64,000 nt of DNA from CAVQRC01 sp963715045 (GCA_963715045.1 CAVQRC010000003.1:310001-374000); one strand, 5' to 3'. Shown: positions 36,210-46,347, counted from the stretch's first letter. Translations and numbers: made by a program. The notes: generated by a model not told the origin, from the sequence alone.

Positions 36210-36452
36210 ATGAGTGGCGAGAAAGACATTGTGAAAGGCCGAATCAAGGAAGCCACCGGCGTTCTGACCAACAACGAAAGGCTCCGCGCGGAGGGTAAGA
36301 CCGACCAGGCCGTGGGGAAAATCAAGCAAACTGCCGGGAAGGTCGTGGATGCGGCCAAGGATGCCGCTCGGATGACAGTAGAGACGGCCAAGGAAGTCGC
36401 CAAGGGGGCCGCCAGCAACGCCGAGAGTGCCGCGGATTCGATTCGCGAGTGA
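36210..36452 (+). CDS. CsbD family stress protein
   Basis: 80 residues from ATG 36210, with AAAGGGA nine bases before. MSGEKDIVKGRIKEATGVLT, NNERLRAEGKTDQAVGKIKQ and TAGKVVDAAKDAA match the whole CsbD family, small hydrophilic helical proteins induced by general stress, extended by an Ala-rich tail. The biochemical role is unknown. Confidence 0.92.
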   Translation: MSGEKDIVKGRIKEATGVLTNNERLRAEGKTDQAVGKIKQTAGKVVDAAKDAARMTVETAKEVAKGAASNAESAADSIRE

Positions 36453-36528
36453 ATGCACGGAGTGCCGCTCTGCCAAAGCGAAGGATTGAAATCGATGAAA
36501 TTAGGAGTCGAAACAATGAATTCTACAT

Positions 36529-36564
36529 TTTCTGAACAACCGGCCTCCGGCCGGTCTTCAGAAA
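36529..36564. repeat. Hairpin, 3' of csbD-like gene
   Basis: TTTCTGAA and TTCAGAAA bracket an inner ACCGGCC-TCC-GGCCGGT stem, giving a strong two-part hairpin in 36 bases. No T-run follows, so it may stabilise RNA rather than terminate. It lies within a 30-codon frame (36495-36587) that I do not accept as a gene. Confidence 0.6.
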
Positions 36565-36669
36565 GTACCGCTGTTGATCCAAAGTAGGCGAAAAAGAAGA
36601 CACCAGGATTGACCGTGACGCTCAAACCGCTTTCGAATTACTTCGCCATCAACGCGGAGCACGCCGATC

Positions 36670-37146
36670 ATGCATGACGATCGCCTGAAAATTTACCTTA
36701 ACGACCACCTGGCGATACTGGTCGCCGAAACGGAATTGGCCCAGCGGTGTCTCAGCAGCAATCAAGACGGAGCTCTGAGCCTCTTTCTGCGGCAATTCGT
36801 GGCCGACCTCCGAATCGAGCAGGATGTGCTAAGAGAGATGCTGCGGTGCATCGGCGGTTCTGAAAGCCTGATCAAGCAGGGCTTGGCTTGGCTCGCAGAA
36901 AAGGCGGGCCGATTCAAGTTGAATGACGCATTGCTGAAGTATTCGGAGCTAAGCCGCCTCGTCGAACTGGAAACACTTTGTATTGCCACGGCGGAGCGCG
37001 TGTCCTTTTGGGAGAACCTGCAAGCCACACGCGGCGCGGATACCCGTTTTTCCCAAGTTGATTTCGCACAGCGGGAACAACAGGCACTTCGGCAATTCGA
37101 CGTGCTTCGCAAGCATCGGCTTGAGGCAGCGCGGACGGCGCTTTAG
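36670..37146 (+). CDS. Hypothetical helical protein, ferritin-like length
   Basis: 158 residues with no membrane segment or signal. The sequence predicts four long helices: DDRLKIYLNDHLAILVAETE, LSLFLRQFVADLRIEQDVLR, LNDALLKYSELSRLVELETL and FAQREQQALRQFDVLRKHRL. Acidic and His positions (HDD, NDHLAILVAE) recall ferritin-like bundles, but an ExxH pair is not evident, so metal binding is only a suggestion. It lies between the csbD-like and trk genes in the stress block. Confidence 0.65.
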   Translation: MHDDRLKIYLNDHLAILVAETELAQRCLSSNQDGALSLFLRQFVADLRIEQDVLREMLRCIGGSESLIKQGLAWLAEKAGRFKLNDALLKYSELSRLVELETLCIATAERVSFWENLQATRGADTRFSQVDFAQREQQALRQFDVLRKHRLEAARTAL

Positions 37147-37405
37147 CGTGGCCCGTTCGGCCTCGAATGTGGCATGATTGACGGGCGAACGCGCTTTCCA
37201 CGCCACTCTCTAGCGTGACAAGGCACGACGAGCCGGTGGCATCTTGCAGATACCAAAGGAAAGCGGCATCCGATTCGTTGGGCAATGGAAAAACGTTAAA
37301 GTCGGCTTCTCTCTCGCGCTGCTGGCGTAGCGGCCGAAGGCGCCGGAATGTGGCCACGCCGCCAAACAACCGAGCTCTAGGTAGATCGGCTACGGGACGT
37401 TGTTG

Positions 37406-38865
37406 ATGCAGCCCAGTGAACTCAGCTATGCGGTACGATTGGCTTCGGTCCTCAAGTATCTCGGCCAGCTTTGTCTGGTGGCGGTTGTGCTTACACTCGT
37501 GCCACTGATCGCGTCACTTGTGTGGGGCGACTACGCCTTCAGCCTCCGCTACGGCATTGTGGCCGCACTGCTGGCCGGCTTCGGCGTCAGTTCCTCAAGG
37601 TTTCCGCGCCCTCGTCGAGTTCAGCACAACGAGGCGCTGGTCATCACGGCCGGGATGTTTGTCGTCACCTCGCTGATCATGGCCGTGCCCATGATGGGCT
37701 CGAGACTGGATTTCATTGACGCCTGGTTTGAATCGACCTCGGCGGTCACCACGACCGGTCTTTCCGTTACCGCAACGGTGGAAGACAAACCAAAAACGTT
37801 TCTGTTCAGTCGGGCCTGGATGCAATGGTATGGCGGCCTGGGGATCGTCGTGTTGAGCCTGGGGCTCGCGATACAGCCTGGGCTGGCGGCGCGGCGCTGG
37901 CGCTAATTCAGTCGGACGAGGCTGACATCGTGGGCAGCACACGGGCCCATGCGCAACGCATCCTGCTGATCTATTGCAGCCTTACGGTGGTCGGGGTCGC
38001 AGCGCTGTGGCTGGCCGGTGCGGCGTGGCTGGAGGCGCTCGTGCATGGTCTTGCAGCCGTCTCCACCGGCGGATTCTCGTCACGAGACAACAGCCTTGCA
38101 GCCTTCCCGATGGCCGTACAGGTGGTCGCGACGGTGATCGCCGCCGGAGCATCCATTTCGCTACCGTTGTATTGGTTGTCGGGACGTAAGCAGCTGCGGA
38201 CCCTGGTGACCGATGTCCAGCTGTGGACGCTGCGTGTTGTGCGGCAGCATTGCTGCAGCGCTGACTTTTCGGACTGTTCTTGCGGGACGGCTCCATGCCC
38301 TGGACGGAGGCGCTCCGGCATGCCCTGCTGAACGCATTCTCGGCTCAGACGACCGCCGGCTTTTCAACCACGAATATCTCGGAATTGGATGGCGGCTCAA
38401 AGTTGGTGCTGATCGGTTCGATGGCCATTGGCGGCAGCCGCAGGATCCACAGCCGGCGGCTTCAAAGTATTACGGTTGTTGATTCTGATGCGGGCCCTGC
38501 AACTCGTCGTATTTCGAACGACGCTGCCCAAGCACGCAGTCGAATCCTCGCGACTGGCGGGGCGACGACTCGATCCGGCGGAACGCGAAGGGGCCTTATG
38601 CGTGGTCGCCTTATTTGTCATGACCGTGCTTCTTTCCTGGGTGCCATTTGTGATGACGGGGTTCGACCCGTTGGATTCGCTATTCGAAGTGGTATCAGCG
38701 ACCGGTACGGTGGGAATCTCGGCCGGAATTAGCTCGCCGGGGCTGCCGGCCTATCTCAAGGTCGTGCTGTGTGTTGACATGCTTCTGGGTCGCGTGGAAT
38801 TCGTGGCGTTGATCGTCATGCTCTACCCCCGCACGTGGGTTGGAAGGAAAATGCAATTATCATGA
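37406..38865 (+). CDS. trkH: Trk/Ktr-type potassium uptake membrane subunit (about three frameshifts)
   Basis: Potassium-translocating subunit. Pieces in successive frames read YGIVAALLAGFGVSSSRFPR, FESTSAVTTTGLSVTA (first pore loop), WYGGLGIVVLSLGLAIQPGL, AWLEALVHGLAAVSTGGFSS (second pore loop), LRHALLNAFSAQTTAGFSTT (third loop) and FEVVSATGTVGISAGISSPG (fourth loop), ending LYPRTWVGRKMQLS. All four selectivity-filter loops with the key Gly survive; frames change near 37890, 38250 and 38435. The TGA stop overlaps the trkA ATG. Because every conserved block remains, I favour sequencing indels. Confidence 0.88.
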
Positions 38866-39525
38866 GAGTGGTTTTCGTTGGGAGCGTTCCGGTGACGATC
38901 ATGACCGCCCACCAGCTCATCGAGCGCGGTCACGAAGTGATTATCATCGAGTCCGATCGACAGGTAATTGAGAATCTAAGCGACACGATCGACTGCAGTT
39001 TCCTGCACGGTGACGGGAGCAGTCCGGAGGTGCTGCGCGAAGCCGATCCGAAGGCTTCGGACATGCTGTTCTGCTTGACCGAGCACGACCAGACCAACAT
39101 TATTGCGAACCTGGTGGGCCGCTCGCTCGGCTTTCACCGAGTCGTCGCCAGCATCTCCGATGTGGAATTCGAACCGGTCTGCCAGGAATTGGGTCTGGAG
39201 GACACGATTGTGCCGGCGCGGACGATCAGTCGCTATCTCGCCGACATGCTCGCCGGCGTGGACATTCTCGAACTGCGCACCGCTATCAAGGATGAAGCTC
39301 GACTATTCGCCTTCACCGCCGGAGCCGATGACGCCGGCGAGGTGAAGCAACTCGACCTTCCATCCGAGTCACGAGTTGTATGGTTCTATCGGCAGGGCAA
39401 GTTTCGATTGGCCGCACGATGCGAGCACGCTAGAGGCCGATGACGAAGTGATCATCGCGACGCACAGCAAGAACCTGGAATCACTCCGCCAGCGTTGGAG
39501 TCCCAAAGGCTCTCATGACTCTTGA
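38862..39525 (+). CDS. trkA: TrkA-type NAD-binding regulatory subunit (one frameshift)
   Basis: Cytosolic gating partner of TrkH. The RCK N-domain begins MRVVFVGSVPVTIMTAHQLI, then GHEVIIIESDRQVIENLSDT and FLHGDGSSPEVLREADPKAS. The usual GxGxxG reads GSVPVT here, which is unusual and may weaken dinucleotide binding. The C-domain is ILELRTAIKDEARLFAFTAG and, after a frame change near 39413, PHDASTLEADDEVIIATHSK ending at TGA 39523-39525. ATGA overlap with trkH shows coupling. At about 220 residues it is a single-unit TrkA, half the size of E. coli TrkA. Confidence 0.88.
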
Positions 39526-40068
39526 AGTTCCCCTAGCGGGAGTCGCACAACGGCGGGAAGTCGCTCTCCAAACTCTGGCGAGTTCGGCTACCAGATCACT
39601 GGCCTAATTCGCTGTCTTTGTCAGCTGAATCCGAACCCGGCGTGATCAGACAAAGTGCAGTCCCAGGATACGTCTTCTGGCGAGCAGATAGTTGACGTTG
39701 TCGCACGCGTTCATTCGAATTGTGCCGCCCGCTGCGGTTGCAATTTGCGGGATGGTTGCCGTCCTTTTGTGTGGCAACGGCCCACATTCGGCCGGATTGC
39801 TAGCGAGCTGGCACAGCCACCGCAACAACTGCTCTTGACCTTCTTCGCGGGGCAGCCATAGATTGAAGAACCGACTGAAAAAATCCTATGAGGAACAAAT
39901 TACCGCGAGGAAAGGAGAAGCAACCATGGTTGGCCAGAACTCCAATATCAGTTGCACCAATGCAACTCGAATCGTCAGGATCGTGATTCGATCACAAGTC
40001 TTTCGCTGCGCCCCTTGATTCCACTCGTGTCAGCTTGGCTAACGGAATCTTTCTCCCGGGAGGACGCA
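39526..40068. other. Noncoding stretch upstream of csrA-receiver
   Basis: About 540 bases with no gene that I can support. The last 100 bases probably contain the promoter and the 5' leader of the csrA-type gene, whose GGAGG ribosome site could itself be a CsrA target. Confidence 0.45.
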
Positions 40069-40620
40069 ATGCTCGTTCTATCGCGCAAGAAAAGCGAATG
40101 TATCGTCATCGGTGACGAGATCAATATTACTGTCGTGGAAATTAGGGGTAATAAGGTAAAGCTGGGAATTGATGCGCCTGGCGAAGTCCCTGTTCATCGA
40201 CAAGAAGTCGTCGATGCTATCAAGATGGATCGAGAGCGGAACGAATCGAAGGAAAAGAAACTTGACCTGAATAACCGCAGTGTTCTGGTCGTCTCGAATG
40301 ATCGCCAGACCGGATCCGCCCTTGCAACCATGCTCGCCGACGCAGGCGACGACGTAGACATTGCGAAATCATCGGCCCGCGCTTTGGAACGCGCGAGTCA
40401 AAAGAAATATGAGGTGGCGATCGTCGATGAATCGCTGCAAAAATGCCGTGGCCAAGAGTTGTTCAAACAGATGCAAGATACTCAGTGCGACCTGCTCGGC
40501 ATCTTGTGCTCCGAGCGCCCCACGATCGATACCGTTGAAACTGCGATTGAGTCAGGTATGGACCACGTCGTCAAAAAACCGGTTGAGAAGTCGGAAATAC
40601 TTCATCTGGTTGGAAGCTAG
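40069..40620 (+). CDS. CsrA RNA-binding domain fused to a response-regulator receiver domain
   Basis: 183 residues from ATG 40069 with GGGAGG seven bases upstream. Residues 1-55 are CsrA: MLVLSRKKSECIVIGDEINI, TVVEIRGNKVKLGIDAPGEV, PVHRQEVVDAI, including Leu4, Arg6 and Arg44 that contact GGA in mRNA. After a lysine-rich linker (56-69), residues 70-183 form a receiver fold: SVLVVSNDRQTGSALATMLA, YEVAIVDESL with Asp120 as possible phosphate acceptor, and VVKKPVEKSEILHL with Lys169/170 before Pro. The acidic pair is reduced to Asn77-Asp78. No DNA-binding output exists; CsrA itself would be the output. No partner kinase is in the window. Confidence 0.92.
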   Translation: MLVLSRKKSECIVIGDEINITVVEIRGNKVKLGIDAPGEVPVHRQEVVDAIKMDRERNESKEKKLDLNNRSVLVVSNDRQTGSALATMLADAGDDVDIAKSSARALERASQKKYEVAIVDESLQKCRGQELFKQMQDTQCDLLGILCSERPTIDTVETAIESGMDHVVKKPVEKSEILHLVGS

Positions 40621-40682
40621 TATTAGCGACGGGATTGGTCACTTTGAGGCTGCCACGACTCGTCGTCGCTAACGTATCGTCG

Positions 40683-43186
40683 TCAACGTAAGGATTGTGG
40701 ATGTGGCGCTGTGCTGAAATCAACGTTCAGATGGACTTCGGCTCTCTGAGCGACCAGTAGAGGTTCTTCAGTGAGGTCAGTTCGCTCGTCTGCGGCGAGT
40801 TTTTCTTGCGCCTCGCTCAGATTCCCCGGCCGTGGGTCTGCGCTCGGTGAACTGATCCAGTGGCCATTCGACTTGGATGTCCGCGTGACGAGTAGGACCG
40901 TGATCCCAATCGGGCTCGATCGTAACGCAGCGCACGCGGGCTCCCACATAGATCGCCATGAATGCGTGGCCGGCCTCGTGATGGGCGGAGAATTCCGACA
41001 ACTCAGCGGTCCCTGCTTGGTTGTTGCTGGCTGAAGGGAAATGGAACTGCGCTGTCCAGTTTCTCTGATGATCGGCATTTGAGCTTCCACCGAGGTCAGG
41101 TATTCGGAAAGTTTTGCCGCCAGACGATCACGGACGTCGGCCTGCTGCTCGGCCAGGTTGCTCTGCTCTCCCAGGTCCTCGGCCAAGTTGAATAACTCGT
41201 ACTGCTGTGATTCGTGGTAGTAGATCAGTTTCCAGTCGCTCAAACGGATGGCACTGGAGGGACCGATGCCAGGTCCCTTAGGGCCCCAGTGGTTCGGGAA
41301 ATGCCAAAACAACGGTCGATCCTCGCGGATCTCATCCTGCACGCCCCGCAATAGATTCACAAAGCTGCGACCGTCGATCACGCCGCCAATTTGTTCGACG
41401 CGTGAAACGCCGGCCATTTCCAGGATCGTCGGGAAGAAGTCTTCTATGATCACTGGCTGCCGGCACACGGAGCCCGGCTTGGTCACACCTGGCCAGGACA
41501 CAATCATGGGCACCCGCACACCGCCTTCGTGGGCGGACCCCTTGCCGCTGGACAGGGGCCAGTTGTGCGTATGTGGCGTTCCCCCGCGGCCTTCCGCACT
41601 TAGTCCACCGTTGTCGGACATGAACAATACAATCGTGTCATCCGTTAAACCGTGACGTGCGACGTTCGCCAGGATGTCACCCAGTGATTTATCCATCCCC
41701 TCGACCATTGCGGCGTACATCGCTTCGGTGTGGTCGAGGCCGGCATCCCGATACTGCTGATAAAACCGCGAGTCAATCGCGAAGGGAGCATGCACCGCGT
41801 AGTGGGACATGTAGAGAAAGAAGGGCTTGCCGTCTGCCACTACCTGATCGACTGCCTTGTTGGCTTCGACTGTGAGTGCTTCGGTCAGGAAGACGTCTTG
41901 GCCATGGTAGGCCTCCAAACCAGGCACGTCCCAGACGCGATCGCCTTTCCGCCACGCGGCGCTGAAATTCTGCTCTCCCAGGAAGCTGCCCGGCCCGCCG
42001 GCAGCGTGGCCAGCGATGTTCACATCAAAGCCGATGTTGCCGGGATCGCTGCCCGGCGTCCCAATCGCACCAAAATGTGCCTTGCCCACATGGATCGTGC
42101 GGTAGCCGGCATCCCGCAGGAACGCGGGCAACGCTTTCGCATGAACCGTGCGTTCGATCCCCGGCTCGGGGCTGAGGCCGTTTACGTTCCACTGCGGAAA
42201 GTCCAGCTGCGGGTGCCGACGATCGTTGCTGGCATTCTTTCTGAGTGTCCAGTTCGTCACCCGATGCCGGGCGGCATTCAAGCCGGTCATCAGGCTCACC
42301 CGTGTCGGTGAGCAAACACTGCAGGCATAGGCCTGCGTGAACTTCATGCCCGCCTTGGCAAGTTGCTCCATGTGTGGCGTGCGGTAACGACGATTGAAGT
42401 CGGTGACTTCCTCATGGAACGGGACGGAGGTGTCTTGCCAGCCCATGTCGTCTACGAGGAACAGCACGATATTAGGCCGCTTCACTGGTCGGCGAATGTG
42501 CCCCGCCACGACTTTGGCGAGTGCCAGGTATCCTTCCGCGTTAGGATGCACTCCGTCTTCCCTGGTGAGCAGCTCCGGGTGATCCTGCAAGACGGGGTTG
42601 AGTTCCAGCAAGGAGACATTCTGGTCCGCGTGTTTGGCAGCCAGCTTACGAACCCGTGCGCACAACTCCTGCAAACGAGTCTTTCGCTCGCGTTAGATCG
42701 GCAAGACGATCTGCGGATAGTCCGGGTGTCGTAAGGACCATCGCAGTCGGAGTACAAACCACGATGTGCGGCTTCGTCGGCAAATGCCTCCAAGGCACCG
42801 ATGAGCTCGGTGAAATCATTCTCGAACCGCTCAATCTGTTCCCAGTTCTTCCGCCGACCGCCAACCGTGTCGTTGGTGCCCAAGGAAATAATCGCGATGT
42901 GCGGCTGAAACTCTTGGATCTCCTCGAGGCGGTGCCAAATGTTGGGCCGACCTGTCTTGATCAGCGTTGCCCCGCCGATTCCGAAGTTGCGCACTTCATA
43001 GTCGTCGCCCAGGAGCTCCTGCAAGCGAGCCGGGTAGGACTGGGTCCCGGCGTCCACACGTGCACCGGCGGTGATACTGTCACCCAAGCAAGCCACACGA
43101 ATCGGTTCCGCTTCGGTGACCGACACCGTGGACATCGAAACGGAGAGTAAGTAAATGACAACAGTAAGGTCGAAAAACGATTTCAT
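40683..43186 (-). CDS. SGNH hydrolase-sulfatase fusion (two frameshifts, 3' end altered)
   Basis: A secreted two-domain enzyme. Signal peptide MKSFFDLTVVIYLLSVSMST; then the SGNH/GDSL esterase with VACLGDSITAGARVDAGTQS (block I Ser), NFGIGGATL, IAIISLGTNDTVGG (block III) and DGVHPNAEGY (block V Asp-His). The frame changes near 42787 and 42683. From about 42475 the sulfatase starts: RPNIVLFLVDDMGWQDTSVP, CSVCSPTRVSLMTG (C-x-P-x-R, matured to formylglycine), HVGKAHFGAIG, FLYMSHYAVHAPF and FMSDNGGLSAEGRGG. It may deacylate and desulfate a polysaccharide. Beyond about 41040 the frame leaves sulfatase text and reads across a HEAGH remnant. Confidence 0.87.
40777..41001 (-). pseudogene. Truncated paralogue of the HEAGH peptidase-like gene
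   Basis: Starting at TTG 41001: SEFSAHHEAGHAFMAIYVGA, RVRCVTIEPDWDHGPTRHAD, IQVEWPLDQFTER. This matches the first 52 residues of the gene at 52763 at about 85%, then breaks off into unrelated Arg-rich text. The HEAGH zinc motif remains, but the downstream helices do not. It overlaps the altered 3' end of the sulfatase gene in a different frame, so a rearrangement joint lies here. Confidence 0.7.
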
Positions 43187-43259
43187 GCTCTGGTCGAAGT
43201 TGGAATTCGATTTGTGAGTGGAAGTATCAAAGGCACGGAAACTCAGCGGCGATCTCCAA

Positions 43260-43445
43260 TCATCCCATATTCACGGCGGCGGCTGGAATCAAAAGTTCCG
43301 CGCCCGGCTCGGGGCGATGCACCTCTCCCTCGACTTCAAACTCCATGTCCCCCTCCACCACAATCATCACTTCATCCGCGGCGTGAGTGAAGTCTTCCGT
43401 CAGTTTGCCGTCGACGCATGCCCAGCTACTCTCGCCCGACTCCAC
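43260..43445 (-). pseudogene. Cupin-domain fragment
   Basis: 61 residues, mainly WACVDGKLTEDFTHAADEVM, IVVEGDMEFEVEGEVHRPEP, GAELLIPAAAVNMG. These are the first strands of a cupin_2 barrel (G-x-x-x-D-F-x-H-x-x-D-E metal motif, then PGxExxIPAxxxH-like turn); the second half is missing. It lies between the sulfatase and PEP-CTERM genes, on the same strand. Truncated at both ends. Confidence 0.6.
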
Positions 43446-46347
43446 GCTGGCGGACCAGACAACCGGCCAGTGCGAGAATCAACGCGGTCGCGACGGCCGG
43501 TTCGGGAACGGCCGCTCGCTCGCTGCCGCGGAGTCCGCTGCCGAACTCGCCCTGCCAGACGAGAAAGTCCTGCCCGTCAATGTTGCCGTCGCCGTTGGCG
43601 TCGCCCGTGTTCGACGTCGCCGTCCCGTCGAGCGTGGGAAAGCCGGTCTGCCAGATCAGGAAATCCTGGCCGTCGACGTCACCGTCTTTGTCGAAGTCCG
43701 ACGCGAACTGTTGGGCCGCGAGGAAGTCGCCGAGCACGACGCGTTTGGCCGCGTAGTCGTACTGCACGACAAACGACCCTTCGCCGCCGGCCGTTTCCAG
43801 CCGCATGCCGCCGGCGACATTCTCGAACTCGCCCAGCAGCGAGAGAGCGGTCAGCACCTCGAACGAGTCGACTGCTGCCGGCACGAATCCGTCGATCAGC
43901 TTCAGCTCGAGCATCCCGCCAAGATCGGCGATCCCCGCACCCAGTGCGTGCCGCAGTTGATCGAACTGGCTGCCGGCAGTTGTACCGCCGACCTCCAGCT
44001 CTAATACACCGCGATATTGAACGCTCCCACGGTAGACGGTCGCCGGGCTCAAACCGGGCGCGTCAGTGCCCGTGATCTCACAGTTGTCGCACGTTCCGAC
44101 TCCCTTGACGTAGCCCGTCAAGGTCAGTGGCCGGTCGGGTGCAGCGCCGGTGATGTGCCCGTTATTGAGCAGTGGGCGGGCCGGGTCGTCCGGGGTGTCG
44201 AGCGTGCCAAATCCGCTGATGTTACCGCCGAAATTGAGCGTCAACCCATTCGCGGCGTTGAGGGTACCAGGCTGACTGAAGCGTCCCAGCGTCATCAACG
44301 CGAGAGAGTCGAAGACGACGTCATTTGCATCGAGCAACGTCACCGCATGTTCGCCGACCTGCAGGTTTCCAGCCGTACCGAAGCCCACGACCGAGGATGC
44401 ATCACCAAGGGTCAAGTCGCCCGTGGCGGTGATCGCCGAACCTGGTACTCCGAGCAGGGGGATCGAGTAGTCCCCGGTTGCTCTGAATTCCCCGTTGGCC
44501 GGCACGTTCAGCTGCGACACTCCGGACAGCGGCCCTCCAGTAAGTTCGAGAACGCCACTGTAGAAACGAAACGTGCCATCCACATCGAGACTGTTCGCAC
44601 GCAGCGTTCCGCCGTTGAGGACCAGCGGCACGCCTCGCCGAACCTGCACCGTAACGGGCGAGATAACCTCCTGCAGAGTGTGCAGATCGAGACCGTGTGG
44701 AAACGCGGAGCTTGTGGCGCCGATGCTCAGATCCGTGTTGAAAACTAAGGTGCCCTTGCGGAAGTCGAACGCGTCGGCCGAGTTCGAGAACGCGTTTGCA
44801 ATCACCGTGCCGCCGTCGAGGATGAGTGCACCGCTCCCGGACAAACTGACCAGGTTCGTGTCGACAACGCCTGCATCTTTGACGGTGAGCTGGCCGCTGA
44901 CACTCAGTGTTCCCGTATTGGTCCACGTCGCACCGTCGAAAACGGATCCACCCACCGACGCGGTCCCCCCGGCTTCGATCCGGGCCGATTCGGTCGACAA
45001 CTGTGCATCGAAGCCCATGAATAGTTTGCCATTGTTGCGAATCCTGAGATCGGAGGTCGTTACCGCGCCGGTACCAGAGATGGAGAGAATTCCCTCATTG
45101 GAACCACCGACCCGAATGATGGACGCATCGGTCCACGACGCGCCGTTTGCAATGGTTATGGTCAGCGACTCGTCGATGGTCTGACTTTCGATGGTGTAGA
45201 CGTCCTGACTCGGACGAAAGGCTCCAGCTGCGACTTGAATCTGGCCGTGGTCCAGATTGAGCGTGCCTCCGGCCGTGTTGTCGAGATCGCCCGTGACACG
45301 GAGCCAGCCCTGAATGAGGTTCAGCGTGCCACCGGAATCGATTTGCAGGCCGCCGTTTACGTCCAATACCGTGCTGAATGTGCTGAATCCGTCGCTGCCA
45401 TCGACCGTCATCGATCCACCGTTGCCGATCGTGGTCAGCCCGGTTCCCGTCGTCAGTTCCGCTTCGTCGGTGATCATCACCGAGCCGGACTGCCCTCCGC
45501 GGCCCACGGCGAGCGTCGAGGCACCGCTCATCGTCAATTCCGAATCTCGCCCGTCGACGACGATTTCGCCGGAGAGATTGCTCCCCACGAGCAGGCCGGC
45601 CGCGACCTGGATGCTGCCGGTCTCGAGCGTTGCCCCCGAGAGTACCTGCAGGCTGCCGGTCACATTATTTCCGAGTGAAGCGGCGACCCCCACCGAACCG
45701 GCGATCGTGCCCGTTGCGTCGTCCTGCAAGATGAGCGTTCCGCTGGCTCCCGAGCCCCCCAGGTTGAGGCGGTCGGCGAAGTTGATCACGGAGTCCGCTC
45801 CCTCGACGAGGAGTCTGCTCGTGGTGCCACTGGTCAGTCCCACAGTGACCCCGCCCGAGACGTCGAGCAGGCTGCCATGGCGGACGTTGAGCGTTCCGTT
45901 ATTGGTGATGTCGAGGTCGTCGCCGACGATCAGCGGCAGTGGCTCGCCATTTCTGCCAAGGGTGAGCGTGCCTGTCCTGATGTCGACGCGCTCGCTTCCA
46001 CCGGTGATCGTATATGCTGCACCACCAGATCCCCAGAAGGTCACATCGCCCGCCCCGAGGTCAACAAAACCGCTCGCTTGTTGTCCCGTGAAACCTACTT
46101 CGTAGGTGCCCACTTCATTGAAAATCGCAAGATCGCCGGCAACGGGAAAACCGCCGCCGCTGCCGATCAGCAGATTCCACCTGGCCGCTTCGTCAAAGTT
46201 GCCGTCGACGGCAGCGGCCCACTCGAAGGTGGCGGCCCCCGCGATCGGGTGACTGAAAGCCCACAGAATTGCGGCGAGGGTCCCCGCGGTGACGGAGCGG
46301 GCGGATCGGACGGGGGCGATTTCCTGAAGAATGCGGCTCGCGTTCAT
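43426..46347 (-). CDS. Beta-helix exported protein with dockerin-like repeats and PEP-CTERM signal
   Basis: A 973-residue surface or secreted protein. Signal peptide (AGTLAAILWAFSHPIAGAAT) is followed by about 750 residues of short beta-strand turns rich in Gly, Thr and Asn (GTLTLGRNGEPLPLIVGDDL, SGEIVVDGRDSELTMSGAST), like passenger domains of autotransporters, but no beta-barrel follows. Near the end are two dockerin type I-like calcium loops (DFDKDGDVDGQDFLIWQTGF, DANGDGNIDGQDFLVWQGEF) and a PEP-CTERM tail (AVPEPAVATALILALAGCLV, then RQR), the sorting signal read by exosortase. Dockerins may dock it to partner cohesins. Confidence 0.88.
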   Translation of the reverse strand: MNASRILQEIAPVRSARSVTAGTLAAILWAFSHPIAGAATFEWAAAVDGNFDEAARWNLLIGSGGGFPVAGDLAIFNEVGTYEVGFTGQQASGFVDLGAGDVTFWGSGGAAYTITGGSERVDIRTGTLTLGRNGEPLPLIVGDDLDITNNGTLNVRHGSLLDVSGGVTVGLTSGTTSRLLVEGADSVINFADRLNLGGSGASGTLILQDDATGTIAGSVGVAASLGNNVTGSLQVLSGATLETGSIQVAAGLLVGSNLSGEIVVDGRDSELTMSGASTLAVGRGGQSGSVMITDEAELTTGTGLTTIGNGGSMTVDGSDGFSTFSTVLDVNGGLQIDSGGTLNLIQGWLRVTGDLDNTAGGTLNLDHGQIQVAAGAFRPSQDVYTIESQTIDESLTITIANGASWTDASIIRVGGSNEGILSISGTGAVTTSDLRIRNNGKLFMGFDAQLSTESARIEAGGTASVGGSVFDGATWTNTGTLSVSGQLTVKDAGVVDTNLVSLSGSGALILDGGTVIANAFSNSADAFDFRKGTLVFNTDLSIGATSSAFPHGLDLHTLQEVISPVTVQVRRGVPLVLNGGTLRANSLDVDGTFRFYSGVLELTGGPLSGVSQLNVPANGEFRATGDYSIPLLGVPGSAITATGDLTLGDASSVVGFGTAGNLQVGEHAVTLLDANDVVFDSLALMTLGRFSQPGTLNAANGLTLNFGGNISGFGTLDTPDDPARPLLNNGHITGAAPDRPLTLTGYVKGVGTCDNCEITGTDAPGLSPATVYRGSVQYRGVLELEVGGTTAGSQFDQLRHALGAGIADLGGMLELKLIDGFVPAAVDSFEVLTALSLLGEFENVAGGMRLETAGGEGSFVVQYDYAAKRVVLGDFLAAQQFASDFDKDGDVDGQDFLIWQTGFPTLDGTATSNTGDANGDGNIDGQDFLVWQGEFGSGLRGSERAAVPEPAVATALILALAGCLVRQRGVGRE

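Noticed and set aside
36495..36587. 30-codon open frame between csbD-like and the helical hypothetical gene
   Set aside because: No clear ribosome site or family, and it overlaps a strong hairpin that better explains the conservation-like symmetry.
40621..40682. Right attachment site (duplicate of the tRNA-Arg 3' end) near the end of the stress block
   Set aside because: I looked for GAGGTTCGAATCCTCTGGGG and did not see it here or near 14.2, 22.7 or 29.9 kb; the right edge therefore remains undefined.
43218..46105. Long plus-strand open frames opposite the PEP-CTERM gene, and similar antisense frames opposite atpD, atpA and the DUF1553 gene
   Set aside because: They are complementary shadows caused by high GC at codon third positions; none has family motifs.
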